From Embleya hyalina (GTDB lineage Bacteria > Actinomycetota > Actinomycetes > Streptomycetales > Streptomycetaceae), in NCBI RefSeq assembly GCF_003967355.1, contig NZ_BIFH01000022.1, positions 274,492 to 338,491 of the forward strand: a DNA stretch of 64,000 nucleotides. The letters run 5' to 3'. The first letter of the stretch is position 1. The number at the start of each line of letters is the position of its first letter. The notes under the pieces are model-generated. The model searched no databases, was not told where the DNA came from, and was given only the letters and a program-made list of their open reading frames with translations. Below are positions 34,394 through 43,771 of the stretch, piece after piece. Position numbers and translations under genes: made by a program.

Positions 34394-35197
34394 TCAGGCG
34401 CGGTACCCGCCGGCGAGGGGGGCGTGGTCGGCGACCAGACGCAGCGCCTCGCCCCGGTCCCAGTTGAGGGCGGCGGTACGCATCGCCGCGGCGTGGGGCG
34501 GCAGATCGAGACCCAGGTCGTCGGCGAACAGCGCCTGACACCGGTTGATCGCGTCGAGGGCGGCGGCGGCATCGCCGTTGATGCAGTGCACCGCGGCCAG
34601 CAGTTCCCAAAAGCGCTGCCGATAGGGCGCCTCGGCGAGGGTGCTTTCGATGCGGTAGGTGAGCATGTCGGTGCGGTTGGCGATGACGCAGGCGGTGAAC
34701 AGATCCTGATAGGCGTCGAAGCGCGCGCCGTTGAGGCCGGCGGCGTGGGCGTTGAACCACCGCGTCGACGGCAGATTCTGCCCGAACGGGCCACGCCACA
34801 GGCCGATGGCCTCTTCCAGCGCGGCGACCGCCCGTTCGGGTTCGCCGTGCAGGAGCAGGCTTCGGCCGTGCCGTGCGGCCAGCATGAACATGGGGATGTC
34901 GAACTCCTCGGGGGCGACCTCGAGCGCGTACCCGCTCTGACCGCCCCGGTAGGTCTTGACCCGGCAGCTGAGCCCGGGTTCGACCTCGTCCAGGTCGCGT
35001 CTGAGACCCGCCAAATGGCTGCGGATGTTCGCCGTGGCCGAGGCCGGGGGTTCGTCCCACAACAGATCGGCGAATTCACCGACGGTGATGCACTGTCCCG
35101 CTCGAAGCAGGAAGGCGGTGAGCATCGCCTGGCGGACGGGCGAGGCCGAGTCGACACCACCACGTACGTGCAGTGGACCAAGAATGCTGAAGAGCAT
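34394..35197 (-). CDS. SARP-family transcriptional activator
   Basis: 267 aa. N-terminal OmpR-type winged helix (LFSILGPLHVRGG, VRQAMLTAFLLRAGQCITVGEFADLLW, SHLAGLRRDLDE, TYRGGQSGYAL) followed by a bacterial transcriptional activation domain (ARHGRSLLLHGEPERAVAALEEAIGLWRG, AYRQRFWELLAAVHCINGDAAAALDA). SARPs bind repeats overlapping -35 regions and switch on biosynthetic clusters. ATG 35197 fits the domain start. First gene of the lanthipeptide set on the same strand, thus likely its pathway activator. Confidence 0.9.
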   Translation of the reverse strand: MLFSILGPLHVRGGVDSASPVRQAMLTAFLLRAGQCITVGEFADLLWDEPPASATANIRSHLAGLRRDLDEVEPGLSCRVKTYRGGQSGYALEVAPEEFDIPMFMLAARHGRSLLLHGEPERAVAALEEAIGLWRGPFGQNLPSTRWFNAHAAGLNGARFDAYQDLFTACVIANRTDMLTYRIESTLAEAPYRQRFWELLAAVHCINGDAAAALDAINRCQALFADDLGLDLPPHAAAMRTAALNWDRGEALRLVADHAPLAGGYRA

Positions 35198-35845
35198 CGG
35201 TGTTTCCAACCTCACGTTCGGATCGCGTGGCAACTGTGAAGCTGTGCGGTTCGGGCCCGCGCAGGGGCCGTGCTTGTCGTACACCGGGCGACCCGTCCGG
35301 GACGCCGCCGGCCGATCGGCCGCAAGTCTTGCCGGAGCCGGCGGGCGGAACAACGGCGAGCGCTTGTTCCGAACACCTCGTGCGCGTCCGCCCTGCTCAC
35401 AGCCCTGTCCCGATCCGTCCCGAACACCCGCGAACCCCACAGGCAGCACTGTCCGTATAAGGAGCTTGACTACAGGGTGATGAACGGTCGTCGGGCATAC
35501 ACCATCCGGGGCACCCGTCGAGGCTGCCACCCGCGGGTTCGATGGCCGAATGGCGATGGTTCCCGAGCAGGGTGAGGTTGAAGGAGAAGTCCGTCGCGGC
35601 CGGTGCCACAGCAAGGCGGTCGTCGGCTGGGCGATGGCCGACCATTTCAAAACCTCGCTCGTCGCCTCGGCTCTCGACATGGCCCGGGGACGCATGCGGA
35701 TCGAGAAAAACGCGATCTTCCATTCCGATCGCGGCAGCAACGATGGCCGAGTCCTTCTTCGGCGCGCTGAAGAACGAATGCCTGAACCGGTACGTCTTCA
35801 CGAATCACGCGAAGGCACGCCGCGAGGTTGTCAGATACATCGAGG

Positions 35846-35862
35846 GACCCTGTTGCCCAATT
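35846..35862. repeat. Left terminal inverted repeat of the IS1182-type element
   Basis: 17 bp, perfect match to the right end. Confidence 0.92.
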
Positions 35863-35977
35863 AAATGAAGCCCCGGTGATCAACGGGTGCGTGCTCTCCT
35901 GAGACCCGAGGGTGGTGAGTGCTGACTCATGGACGCGGACGAGGCGTCCAATCAGGGAACGGGGGTGGCGTGTGTCC

Positions 35978-37564
35978 ATGTGGGCCGGCTCGGGAGTGGA
36001 GGTTCCCGCGGGGACGCGGGAGGTGGCGCGGGCGGCGTTTCCCAAGGGCTGCCTGGCGTTGAGGATCCGTGACGGCCTCGGGCCGCTGTTTCGGGACACG
36101 GAGTTCAAGGACGCGTTCGGAGTCCGTGGACGTCCGGGTGTCTCACCCGGCCGATTGGCCTTGGTGAGCGTCTTGCAGTTCGCCGAGAAGCTCACCGACC
36201 GTCAGGCCGCGCACGCGGTGCGGGCCAGAATCGATGTGAAGTATCTGCTCGGTCTGGAACTGACCGATCCGGGCTTCGATCACACCGTGTTGACCGGGTT
36301 TCGGGAACGGCTGCTGACTCATGGCCTGGAGGAGAGGATCCTGGACCTGCTCCTGGAACGGTTGGCCGGAATGGGGTTGGTCGCCCCCGGCGGGCGGCAG
36401 CGCACCGACTTTGCCTGGAGTTCGTCGGCGAAACACCGCGGGTTGCGCTGGATGCGCTTGCGGCGGCGGCCCCGGACCGGCTGCGTGTGTGGATGGAACC
36501 GGCGTAGCAGGAACGCTACGGAGCACGTATCGATGCATACCGGCTCCCGGTCGACGAACGGGAACGACTCGATATGGCTCGGCGGATCGCCGAGGATGGA
36601 CATCGGCTGCTCGAAGCGGTCTTCGCGCCGGCAGCGCCTCCATGGTTGCGGGAGATTCCCGCCGTCACCGTTCTGCGCACGGTGTGGGTGCAGCAGTTCA
36701 CCCGCACCGTCGGTGACGGCGAACAGGAGGTGACCTGGCGGGGGAAGGACGATCTCCCGCCGAGCAGGGTACTGATCGCCTCGCCTCGTGATCCACAGGC
36801 CCAGTACGCGAAGAAGCGCGCATCCGCCTGGGTCGGTTACAAGGTCCACCTCAGTGAAAGCTACGACGATCCCGGACGGTCTCGGCGCCCGCACTTGATC
36901 ACCCACGTCGTCACGACTGACGCCACGGTCAACGACGCGATGGTCGTCAAGGATGTTCACGACCGTCTCACCGGCAGGAACCTGTTGCCCCCGGAGCACC
37001 TCCTGGATGCGGGCTACACCTCTGCCGAACTCCTGCCGACGGCACCGTCTCTCCGCGGTGTCGACGTCGTCGGCCCGGTGCGGTCGAACAACACCCGCCA
37101 GTCTCGCGAGGCGGACGGCTTCGGCAGGACCGCCTTCACCATCGACCGGCAGGCCGAGCACGCCGTTTGCCCGACCGGGGCCAAGAGCCGATACCGGACA
37201 GCCGGGTTGGACAACCCCCTGCCCGGTGCGTGACCGATGCACTCGATCCACCGGATACGGACGACAATCGACCGTCCGGCCCCGGGAACAGGATGCCGTA
37301 TTGGAGTGCGTCCGGGCCGAACAGTCCACAGACGCGTGGAAGGAACGCCACGCGGCCCGCGCAGGAGTCGAAGGCACCATCCATCAGGCCCTCGCGGTCG
37401 CCGGGATCCGCAGGGCCCGCTACATCGGGCGGGCCAAGACGCACCTCGCACACGTTCCCACCGCGACCGCCGTCAACCTCATTCGCCTGGACGCCTGGTG
37501 GAACGAAGTCCCGCTCGCCCGCACGCGTGCTTCCCGGCCGGCCACTCTCGACCTCGCAACGTGA
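35978..37564 (+). pseudogene. IS1182-family transposase, inactivated
   Basis: Starts MWAGSGVEVPAGTREVARAAF and continues LGPLFRDTEFKDAFGVRG, VSPGRLALVSVLQFAEKLTDRQAA, the usual N-terminus. After RQRTD (about 36408) a deletion with frameshift jumps to EFVGETPRVALDALAAA; an in-frame TAG at about 36508 replaces the Trp expected before QERYG. The middle (MARRIAEDGHRLLEAVF.., KKRASAWVGYKVHLSE, HLLDAGYTSAELL) reaches a second frameshift near 37220 at the CPVRDRC cysteine motif, and the end (WKERHAARAGVEGTIHQAL) is in a third frame. At least three lesions, so dead in place. Confidence 0.85.
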
Positions 37565-37568
37565 ACCC

Positions 37569-37585
37569 AATTGGGCAACAGGGTC
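37569..37585. repeat. Right terminal inverted repeat of the IS1182-type element
   Basis: 17 bp, perfect reverse complement of the left end, followed directly by the 7-bp target duplication. Confidence 0.92.
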
Positions 37586-37689
37586 ATCGAGGGCTTCTAC
37601 AATCGCCGACGACTCCACTCCGCCCTGGGATACCGCACACCCCTCGAAGCCCTGCAAAACCACCACGAGCTCGGACTCGCCGCATAAAA

Positions 37690-37807
37690 AGTCAGCGAAC
37701 AAGGCGTCCGGAAAACGCGGGCCCCTCACACCCGGCGGAAGTTGCGGCCGCAACGCCTCCCACTCCGCGTCGCTCGCCTCATGACGCCGAATCACACCCG
37801 AGATCAT
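37690..37807 (-). pseudogene. N-terminal stub of an IS5-family transposase
   Basis: ATG 37807 opens MISGVIRRHEASDAEWEALRPQLPP, the typical start of IS5/DUF4096 transposases, and is cut after ~35 residues by the right end of the IS3 remnant. Its start touches the stop of the MFS gene. Confidence 0.7.
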
Positions 37808-39138
37808 CCCTCAACCCGAGCCGGATGGAGGATACTTCCCGGGGGTGGCAGCAGCGCGGTGATGAGCAGGGCGCCGAGCGCCACGCAGATCGCGCCCACC
37901 GTGAGGCCGCGTGGGTAGCCCATGATGGCCAGCGTGGCCACCCCGACGGCGCCGCCGATCTGTTGGACCGAGGTGAACAGGGCCGAGCCGAGGCCGGCGT
38001 CGTCCTCGGTGGTGTCGGCGACCGCGGCTGCGGCCAGGACGGGCAGGCTCAGGCCGTTGCCGACGCTCAGGATGAGCATGCCGGGCAGGACGTGGGCCGC
38101 GTAGGAGTCGCCGGCTGCCACGCCGGAGAGCAGGAGCAGGCCGGCGACGTTGATCGCGAACGCGAGCAGGAGTGCCCAGCGCGTCCCGATTCGGAGCCGG
38201 ATGCGCGAGGACATCCACATGCCCGTCAGGATGCCGGCGCCGTAGGGCAGATAGGCGATGCCGGCCAGGAGGGGGGTGTACCCCAGGGCGGTCTGCACCC
38301 GGATCATCAGGAGGAACGCCATCGCGTACATCGCCATGGAGAACAACAAGGTCGCGCCGTTGGCGACTGCGCGCGTCCGCGAGAGCAGGAACGACCTCGG
38401 CACCAGCGGCGCCGCCGCCCGCGACTCCGCCAACCGGAACGCAACTGCGAGCACGGCCGCAAGGGCGAGGGCAGCGATGACGATCGGATCGTTCCAGCCG
38501 GTTTCACCCGACCGCAGCAGGCCGTACACCAGCGACACCGCGGCGCCGGTGAGCAGGACGGCGCCGGGAACATCGAGGTGGCGCGGGCCGGAGGCGCGGG
38601 ACTCGGGGACCAGACGGGGCAGCAGTGCCAGGGCCACGGCGACGACGGGCAGGTTGATCAGAAAGATCCCGCGCCAGGACACCAGGTCGGTGAGCGCTCC
38701 GGACAGGATCAGGCCGGAGGTCCCGCCCAGGGCCGCGATGCCGCCCCAGATGCCCAGGACTTTGGCCCGCTCCCTCGGTTCCGGGTACATGAGCACGATC
38801 ATCGACATTGCCGCCGGGCTGGCCATCGCGGCGCCCGCGCCCTGCACGAACCGCCCGATGACGAGTTGCCAGGGTTCCTCGGCGAGCCCGCACGCCAGGC
38901 TGGCTGCCCCGAACAGCGCCACGCCGGTGAGGAACACCCGGCGTCGGCCCAGCAGGTCCGCCATCCGGCCGCACAGGAGCAGCAGTCCACCGAAGGCAAG
39001 GAAGTAGGCGTTGACCACCCAGGGCAACTCGGAGGCACTGAAGCCGAGTTCGTCGCGGATGCTGGGCAGGGCCACACTGACGACGGTGTCGTCGAGCACG
39101 AGCATGAACTGGACCAGGCACAGCATGATCATCGGCAT
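37804..39138 (-). CDS. DHA2-type MFS drug exporter
   Basis: 444 aa membrane protein with about 14 hydrophobic segments. Motifs: LDDTVVSVALPSI (motif D1, first helix), GRMADLLGRRRV (motif A), IGRFVQGAGAAMASPAAMSMI (motif C/B region), WRGIFLINLP. These place it with proton-driven multidrug exporters of the EmrB/QacA type. Divergent from an AraC regulator 62 bp away that probably controls it. Could serve drug or metabolite export; a link to the lanthipeptide is unsupported because of the IS block between. Confidence 0.93.
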   Translation of the reverse strand: MPMIMLCLVQFMLVLDDTVVSVALPSIRDELGFSASELPWVVNAYFLAFGGLLLLCGRMADLLGRRRVFLTGVALFGAASLACGLAEEPWQLVIGRFVQGAGAAMASPAAMSMIVLMYPEPRERAKVLGIWGGIAALGGTSGLILSGALTDLVSWRGIFLINLPVVAVALALLPRLVPESRASGPRHLDVPGAVLLTGAAVSLVYGLLRSGETGWNDPIVIAALALAAVLAVAFRLAESRAAAPLVPRSFLLSRTRAVANGATLLFSMAMYAMAFLLMIRVQTALGYTPLLAGIAYLPYGAGILTGMWMSSRIRLRIGTRWALLLAFAINVAGLLLLSGVAAGDSYAAHVLPGMLILSVGNGLSLPVLAAAAVADTTEDDAGLGSALFTSVQQIGGAVGVATLAIMGYPRGLTVGAICVALGALLITALLPPPGSILHPARVEG

Positions 39139-39200
39139 GCGGTCACACTAGGATCCGCCGCATTTTGGCCACAATCCGCGATGGGGCCAGACTGTGTCGC
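39139..39200. promoter_or_regulatory. Divergent promoter of MFS and AraC genes
   Basis: 62 bp must hold both promoters; no clear palindrome recognised. Confidence 0.5.
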
Positions 39201-39950
39201 ATGGAGGACAGCCGTATGCAGGACGTGGGCGCGATCCTCGTCGGCCGTTTCCCACTGGCCTCGGGAGACCGGATCCCCGCGCACCGTCACACTCACCACC
39301 AGCTCGCGTGGACCCGGAGCGGAGTACTGAGCGTCGGTGTGGGCGAGGTGTACTGGGTCCTGCCGCCCACCAGGGCGCTGTGGCTGCCCGCGGGCGTCAC
39401 CCACACGACCGGCGCGACCCGCGGCGCGGTGCTGTGCAGCCTGTACCTGCCGCCGGAACACTGCGCCCTGGACTGGCCCGAACCCACCGCCGTCGGCGTC
39501 GACGGCCTGCTGGCCGAGCTGATCGGGTACCTCGCCCGCACCGACCTCGCCGACGAAGCGCGACGGCGTGCCGAGGCTCTGGTGCCCGATTTGCTGCACC
39601 CGCTGCCCACCCGGCCCATCGACGTACCGCAACCTACCGATGAACGCGTCCGCGCAGTGGCCGCCGCGCTACTGGCGGATCCGGCCGACCCCCGCAGCCT
39701 GGAGGCTCACGCCCGCGCCGCGGGGGTGAGCCGGCGGACGTTGACGCGGCTGTTCGTACAGGACACAGGCATGAGCTTCGAGCATTGGCGAACCCAGGTG
39801 CGCCTGCGGGCCGCGCTGCCGCTGTTGGCCGAGGGGCAGCCGGTTTCACGGGTGGCGCACGCTGTGGGGTACGCCACGGCGAGCGCGTTCCTGGCGGCAT
39901 TCCGCCGCACGGTCGGCACCACGCCCAGGCGCTACCTGCACAGCCGTTGA
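39201..39950 (+). CDS. AraC-family transcriptional regulator
   Basis: 249 aa. N-terminal cupin sensor (RIPAHRHTHHQLAWTRSG, WVLPPTRALWLPAGVTH) and C-terminal double HTH (ARAAGVSRRTLTRLFVQDTGMSF; VSRVAHAVGYATASAFLAAFRRTVGTTPRRYL). Start ATG 39201; ATG 39216 is an alternative. Divergent from the MFS exporter; probable local regulator responding to a small ligand. Confidence 0.93.
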   Translation: MEDSRMQDVGAILVGRFPLASGDRIPAHRHTHHQLAWTRSGVLSVGVGEVYWVLPPTRALWLPAGVTHTTGATRGAVLCSLYLPPEHCALDWPEPTAVGVDGLLAELIGYLARTDLADEARRRAEALVPDLLHPLPTRPIDVPQPTDERVRAVAAALLADPADPRSLEAHARAAGVSRRTLTRLFVQDTGMSFEHWRTQVRLRAALPLLAEGQPVSRVAHAVGYATASAFLAAFRRTVGTTPRRYLHSR

Positions 39951-39989
39951 ACTGTTCCCTCCCGGGTGCGCGGGTCCCGGTGGTGACGG

Positions 39990-40810
39990 GGTGGCGCCGG
40001 GTTTCGGCGAGGTGGTCCAGGCGAAACGCGTCAAGTCCGGTTTGGTGATGCGTTCGGTGCCGTCGAAGATCGCGGTGACGGCGGCTTGGCGGATGAGGTG
40101 GGAGGGGGCTGCCGATCCGTCCGGTGGTGCGTTGGCGGGTGGTACGCGGGGAGGCGATGGTGGTGTTCCGGCGCGCTCGGTGTGTGTTTCGGGTCGAGGG
40201 CGGTTTCCACGCCGGTGATCAACTCGGTGAACGGTTCGCGTGTGCCGAGCGGCGCGGGGAACGCCCCGCACTCGACCAGCGAGGCCCGTCCGGCGAGCCC
40301 GGCCCCGCGTACACCCGCGAACAACGCGGTCGCCACCACGTCGATGCCCGCGTACACGAACGTCGCGCCGATGCGTTCGGTGAGGTCTTTTCGGCAGGTC
40401 CGCGGTCTTCGCACCGGTGGTGGTGCGCGGGTCGAGGACGGCGGGTTCTCGTCGACGAGGACGGAGGGACACCGGCCCGGTCGTACGTGTGGCAGACGGC
40501 CTCGGCGATCCGGGCCTGCGTCGCCCGGGCGGTGACGGGGACGCCGAGGTGGCGGGCGAATTCGGCGGCCGGGGCCTTCGCGGTCGCGCCCGGTGGCACG
40601 AGGACGTACGCCACCGGCCCCACCCTTCCACCCCTCCATTCCTGCGCCGCGTTGGGCGGTCTCCGCGAGGTGGCAGGCGCGTCCGACGCGGGTGCAGTGC
40701 GGTGGTCTTCCCGGCTGCGGCGGGGCCGCCGGCGATCAATGCCGGTCGGGCGGTGTCCGGGTCCGCGTCGCCCGTCCGGGGGTCCCGGTGCGTGACATCG
40801 AACGCCACCA
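39990..40810 (-). pseudogene. TniB-type AAA ATPase remnant
   Basis: Minus-strand pieces in alternating frames: PALIAGGPAAAGKTTAL (Walker A), VAYVLVPPGATAKAPAAEFARHLGVPVTARATQ, VCHTYDRAG, DLTERIGATFVYAGIDVV, GRASLVECGAFPAPLGTREPFTELI and HLIRQAAVTAIFDGTERIT. The order matches the helper ATPase of Tn5053/Tn7-like transposons in streptomycetes. Several frameshifts make it dead. Overlapping open frames of up to ~1000 codons here are artefacts. Confidence 0.7.
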
Positions 40811-41369
40811 CGGTTCGGTGTGCCCGCGCGCGTGCCGCCGGGCGACCCGCCACGTCGCGCCGATGGGGGCGGCACGCCGTGGCAGGCGTCCGGGCGGGCC
40901 CGGCCTTCGTCGACACCCCGACCTCGGCCTTCCCGGACCGCCGTCGAGACCTCCGAGGATCGGCAGCCGGCGTCCATGCGGTGCGAGCTCCCGCATGCCC
41001 TCTCGGCTGCCGTGGGGTTCCCGCGGCCGAGTGCTCGTGGGGCCGTCCGGGTGATGGAGGCCCGTGTCCGGCGCCCTGTCGGGCGGATGGATGGTTGGGT
41101 TGATGCGTCCCATCCCGTCCGGAGGAGAACCATGCGCGTGCGCCTCGTGGTCCGGTACTCGCCCCGTCCACCGACGACGGCGGGGTACGACTCCCGGACG
41201 GGGTCGGCGTGTGCGTCACGGCCTGCCGGTCCGTCGTGGTGTCGGGTGTCGCTCTGCGATGCCCGGCCCGCGTGCGCGGACGTGCCCCGCACGGCAGGGC
41301 GGGGCCGCCCGTGCCTGTGTGGCGCGCCGAACCGTGCAGCGGCAACGTCCTCACGCGAAGGTGTTCGAA
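40811..41369. other. Gene-free stretch
   Basis: No coherent coding sequence; upstream region of the pore-forming candidate, whose promoter should be in the right part. The DNA looks like decayed coding sequence with high GC. Confidence 0.45.
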
Positions 41370-42344
41370 ATGGTGGCTGAGAACGGCGGCCGGTCCGTCT
41401 TCTACGACAACCCCGGGTACGAGATCCCCACCTTCGTCGCGGGAGAAGGCGCACCGAAGGGCGCGGAGATCGAGGCGGTTTCCGACGGAGGCGCCATCGG
41501 CAGCGAACTGGCTCTTCCTCCCTATCTCGACGCGCTGCGCGAGGCAGTCACGAAGGACAGCGGATTCAGGGAGATCACCCGGGACAACGTGGCTTGCATG
41601 GCGCCTTACACGGGGTCCGACGAGATCGAGATCGGCCCGGGAAGCCGCCCCGACCACTCCAGGGTGGACCGCGTCTTCGCCGACTGGATCCTGGCGCGGC
41701 GCAGGCTGCCCTACGCGCTGATCGGGCACTACGGGGACGTCGAGACGATCTCCAACCCGTATCCCCTCGCCTTCGCCGGCAAACTCACCCGGCATTACCT
41801 GCACCAGGTGAGTACCCACACCGTCAAGGGGGCGATGAGCTGCACGTATTCCGTCTCGGAGTCGGTGAGCCGGACCGACAGTGAAACCTCGGGCTGGTCG
41901 GTCGGCGGCACGGTCGGCGTCCAGGTGGGGCAGCAGAGCACGGTGCAAGGGTCGAGTGATTTCAACTTTTCCGTGAGCCACAGCGAGACCGAGAGTACGT
42001 CGTGGACCCAAGGCACCGACGAAAGCTCCGAACTGACCGTCGAGGCGGCCAAGTGGGGCCGCATCGACATCTATGGCGCGGGCGGTGTCTACGACGGGTT
42101 CGTCTTCGTGGACGTCGGCTCGGCCCATCAATCGGGCGGAGCCTACTACCCGCTTCCACCGCTCACCGTCGCACGCAACGGCAACAGCTCCTACAAACGT
42201 TTCGTGGCGTTGTGTGTCACCGGCTTCTTCGTGAAGTCCCCGAACGCTCCGCACCCGACCGTCTGGATCCCACGCATCTGGGACGACGGCACGCAGGCAC
42301 CCACGACCGACTTCCCCTACACGGAAATCTCCCACAACCCCTGA
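41370..42344 (+). CDS. Candidate aerolysin-like beta-pore-forming protein
   Basis: 324 aa; ATG 41370 with GAAGG upstream. The N-terminal ~130 residues are mixed and unassigned. Residues ~150-225 form a Ser/Thr-rich alternating stretch (YSVSESVSRTDSETSGWSVG, VGVQVGQQSTVQG, NFSVSHSETESTSW) with the amphipathic in/out pattern of the pre-stem hairpin of aerolysin/ETX-MTX2 proteins, followed by LTVEAAKWGRIDIYGAGGVYDGFVFV and a C-terminal beta domain. No signal peptide seen, as in several relatives. A toxin or defence role is an inference from this pattern; no immunity gene is evident next to it. Confidence 0.6.
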   Translation: MVAENGGRSVFYDNPGYEIPTFVAGEGAPKGAEIEAVSDGGAIGSELALPPYLDALREAVTKDSGFREITRDNVACMAPYTGSDEIEIGPGSRPDHSRVDRVFADWILARRRLPYALIGHYGDVETISNPYPLAFAGKLTRHYLHQVSTHTVKGAMSCTYSVSESVSRTDSETSGWSVGGTVGVQVGQQSTVQGSSDFNFSVSHSETESTSWTQGTDESSELTVEAAKWGRIDIYGAGGVYDGFVFVDVGSAHQSGGAYYPLPPLTVARNGNSSYKRFVALCVTGFFVKSPNAPHPTVWIPRIWDDGTQAPTTDFPYTEISHNP

Positions 42345-43233
42345 ACCCGCAACGGTGAGCCGCCCGAACACCGAACACGGCGGCAAAGCCGGAGCCGATC
42401 CCGTGCGCGGCCTACGGTATGCCCCCTGCATAACAGCGGTCGACCCACGATCCGCAGCGTCCGAGAAACCGAGCCACGTGCAGCGGTGCGTTCTGGACGG
42501 GAACGCTATGGGTTTGACCCCGCGCCATCCACACGAAGCCCGCCACCCGGGACGGACCCACCGGCCGACCGCTCCGCCGCCACACCCCGCTCGATTCCCC
42601 GAACGCCCGGTTCGCCGAACGACGAACGCGCTCCGACCGCGCGGGCGAGCACCAAGTCCGTCAGCCCCGGGCGACCCCCGATACCGGGGATGTCGATACC
42701 CGGCCAGCCACCGCGGGTTCGCCGCCGACACCCGATCCGGCCGCCCCAACTGCCGATGGACCCAGCCGACCCGCGTACACGCCCCGGCCATCACCGCCGC
42801 GGCCTGCAGCGCTCGCAGCCCGCCCGCGCCGGGCGAGCCCGGGCAGTCGGCCGGCCGAGCGGGCCGTCCCCGTGGCGGGCGAAGAGATGCGGTACTCACG
42901 AGCGTGTCCGCCCGTCCACCGCGTCGCGCCACAGCAGCAGTCCCGTCAAGCCCACCACCACCCGCGAATCACGGGCCGCATCACCAACCGCCCACGTATC
43001 GCGTTCGACCCCGAGGATACGTGCCGCCCGCGGTCGACGATCACTACGATCCGGGCCCGCCACCGTCCCGACAGGACCTGGAACGTCGTCACCGGATGCG
43101 GGCTCCGAATGCCACCGCCGGCAGCGCGTTTGCTGCCTGTCGTGTCGTCGGGGCGGCTCCCGAGCCCCGGCCGGACCCGCAGCGTTCCCTCGCCCATGCC
43201 TGTGTGTACCGGCATGGGGCAGGGCCACTCGGA
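42345..43233. other. Long stretch without a supportable gene
   Basis: 890 bp. Both strands have long GC-driven open frames but only low-complexity Arg/Pro/Gly translations. Some minus-strand bits (GLTGLLLWRDAVDGR, about 42900) may be remains of a gene. Confidence 0.5.
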
Positions 43234-43554
43234 TCAGTCGGTGAGTTCGAGGACGACGCGCAGCGCGGCGGACACCCGTGTCATCACGGCCGGGTCGACG
43301 GTTCCCAGGTAGGTGCCGGAGCGGATGCGTTTGTCGGTGAGGGCGACCAGGTCGACCGCGACGACCGCTCCCGCGACCGGCTCGGGGATCGGCACCGTCA
43401 CCACCGTGTCCGGGGCGCCTCCGGTCCGGTCGATCGTCACGCACACCAACGTCCCCGGCAGCGCGCGGATGGCCGCGTCCGACTCGACGATCATCACGGC
43501 CCGCACCTTGGTGGCCAGCGCCACCTCCCAGACCTGCCCACGAGCGAGGTTCAC
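43234..43554 (-). CDS. MazF/PemK-type endoribonuclease toxin
   Basis: 106 aa. GTG 43554 opens NLARGQVWEVAL, the start of the PemK-like barrel, followed by RAVMIVESD, LVCVTIDRTGG, VTVPIP and VDLVALTDKRI. Typical length for MazF. The fold cleaves mRNA at short sequence motifs. Its start overlaps the antitoxin stop by 4 nt (GTGA), the usual antitoxin-first order. Confidence 0.85.
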   Translation of the reverse strand: MNLARGQVWEVALATKVRAVMIVESDAAIRALPGTLVCVTIDRTGGAPDTVVTVPIPEPVAGAVVAVDLVALTDKRIRSGTYLGTVDPAVMTRVSAALRVVLELTD

Positions 43555-43763
43555 GCGACGTCCTCGCCGAACACGTCCGCGAGCTCCTCCGCGTCCTCGC
43601 CGTGCCGACCGCGCCACGCCTCGATCGCCTCGCCCGCCTCACGCAACACCTCGGCCCGCAACGCCCGCTCGACATACGCCGACAGATTCCCCGCCGACGC
43701 GGCCTTGGCCGTGGCCAACAGGTCCGCGGGAATCGTCACCGTGACCCGTTCCCTATTCGCCAT
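43551..43763 (-). CDS. Antitoxin of the MazF-type pair
   Basis: 70 aa. ATG 43763. Ribbon-helix-helix-like N-terminus (ANRERVTVTIPADLLATAKAASAGNLSAYVERAL) followed by an acidic tail (HGEDAEELADVFGEDV) that would bind the toxin. A perfect inverted repeat lies 9 bp upstream of the start and is its likely autoregulatory operator. Confidence 0.85.
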   Translation of the reverse strand: MANRERVTVTIPADLLATAKAASAGNLSAYVERALRAEVLREAGEAIEAWRGRHGEDAEELADVFGEDVA

Positions 43764-43771
43764 ACCGGAAA

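Larger units (their letters stand above)
35846..37585. mobile_element. IS1182-type insertion sequence, 1740 bp
   Basis: Bounded by perfect 17-bp inverted repeats (GACCCTGTTGCCCAATT at 35846-35862; its complement at 37569-37585). A 7-bp direct repeat ATCGAGG flanks it on both sides (35839-35845, 37586-37592) as target duplication, and the IS3 transposase reading joins cleanly across the excised element. Confidence 0.92.
35560..37687 (+). pseudogene. IS3-family transposase remnant, interrupted by another IS
   Basis: Left part: VVGWAMADHFKTSLVASALDMA, IEKNAIFHSDRGSN, then, after a frameshift and loss of ~35 residues, AESFFGALKNECLNRYVFTNHAKA and VVRYIEG (to 35845). Right part after the inserted element: EGFYNRRRLHSALGYRTPLEALQNHHELGLAA and stop (37586-37687). 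These are the second D and final E blocks of an IS3 OrfB integrase. The gene was already deleted internally in addition to being split. Confidence 0.85.

Noticed and set aside
37804..39138. The MFS exporter as part of the lanthipeptide cluster
   Set aside because: It is separated by nested insertion sequences, has its own divergent regulator, and LanT already provides export.
39846..42932. A 1028-codon open frame on the minus strand
   Set aside because: Translation is Arg/Pro/Gly low complexity over most of its length, runs antisense through the pore-forming candidate gene, and only small parts match the TniB remnant. It is open because of high GC.
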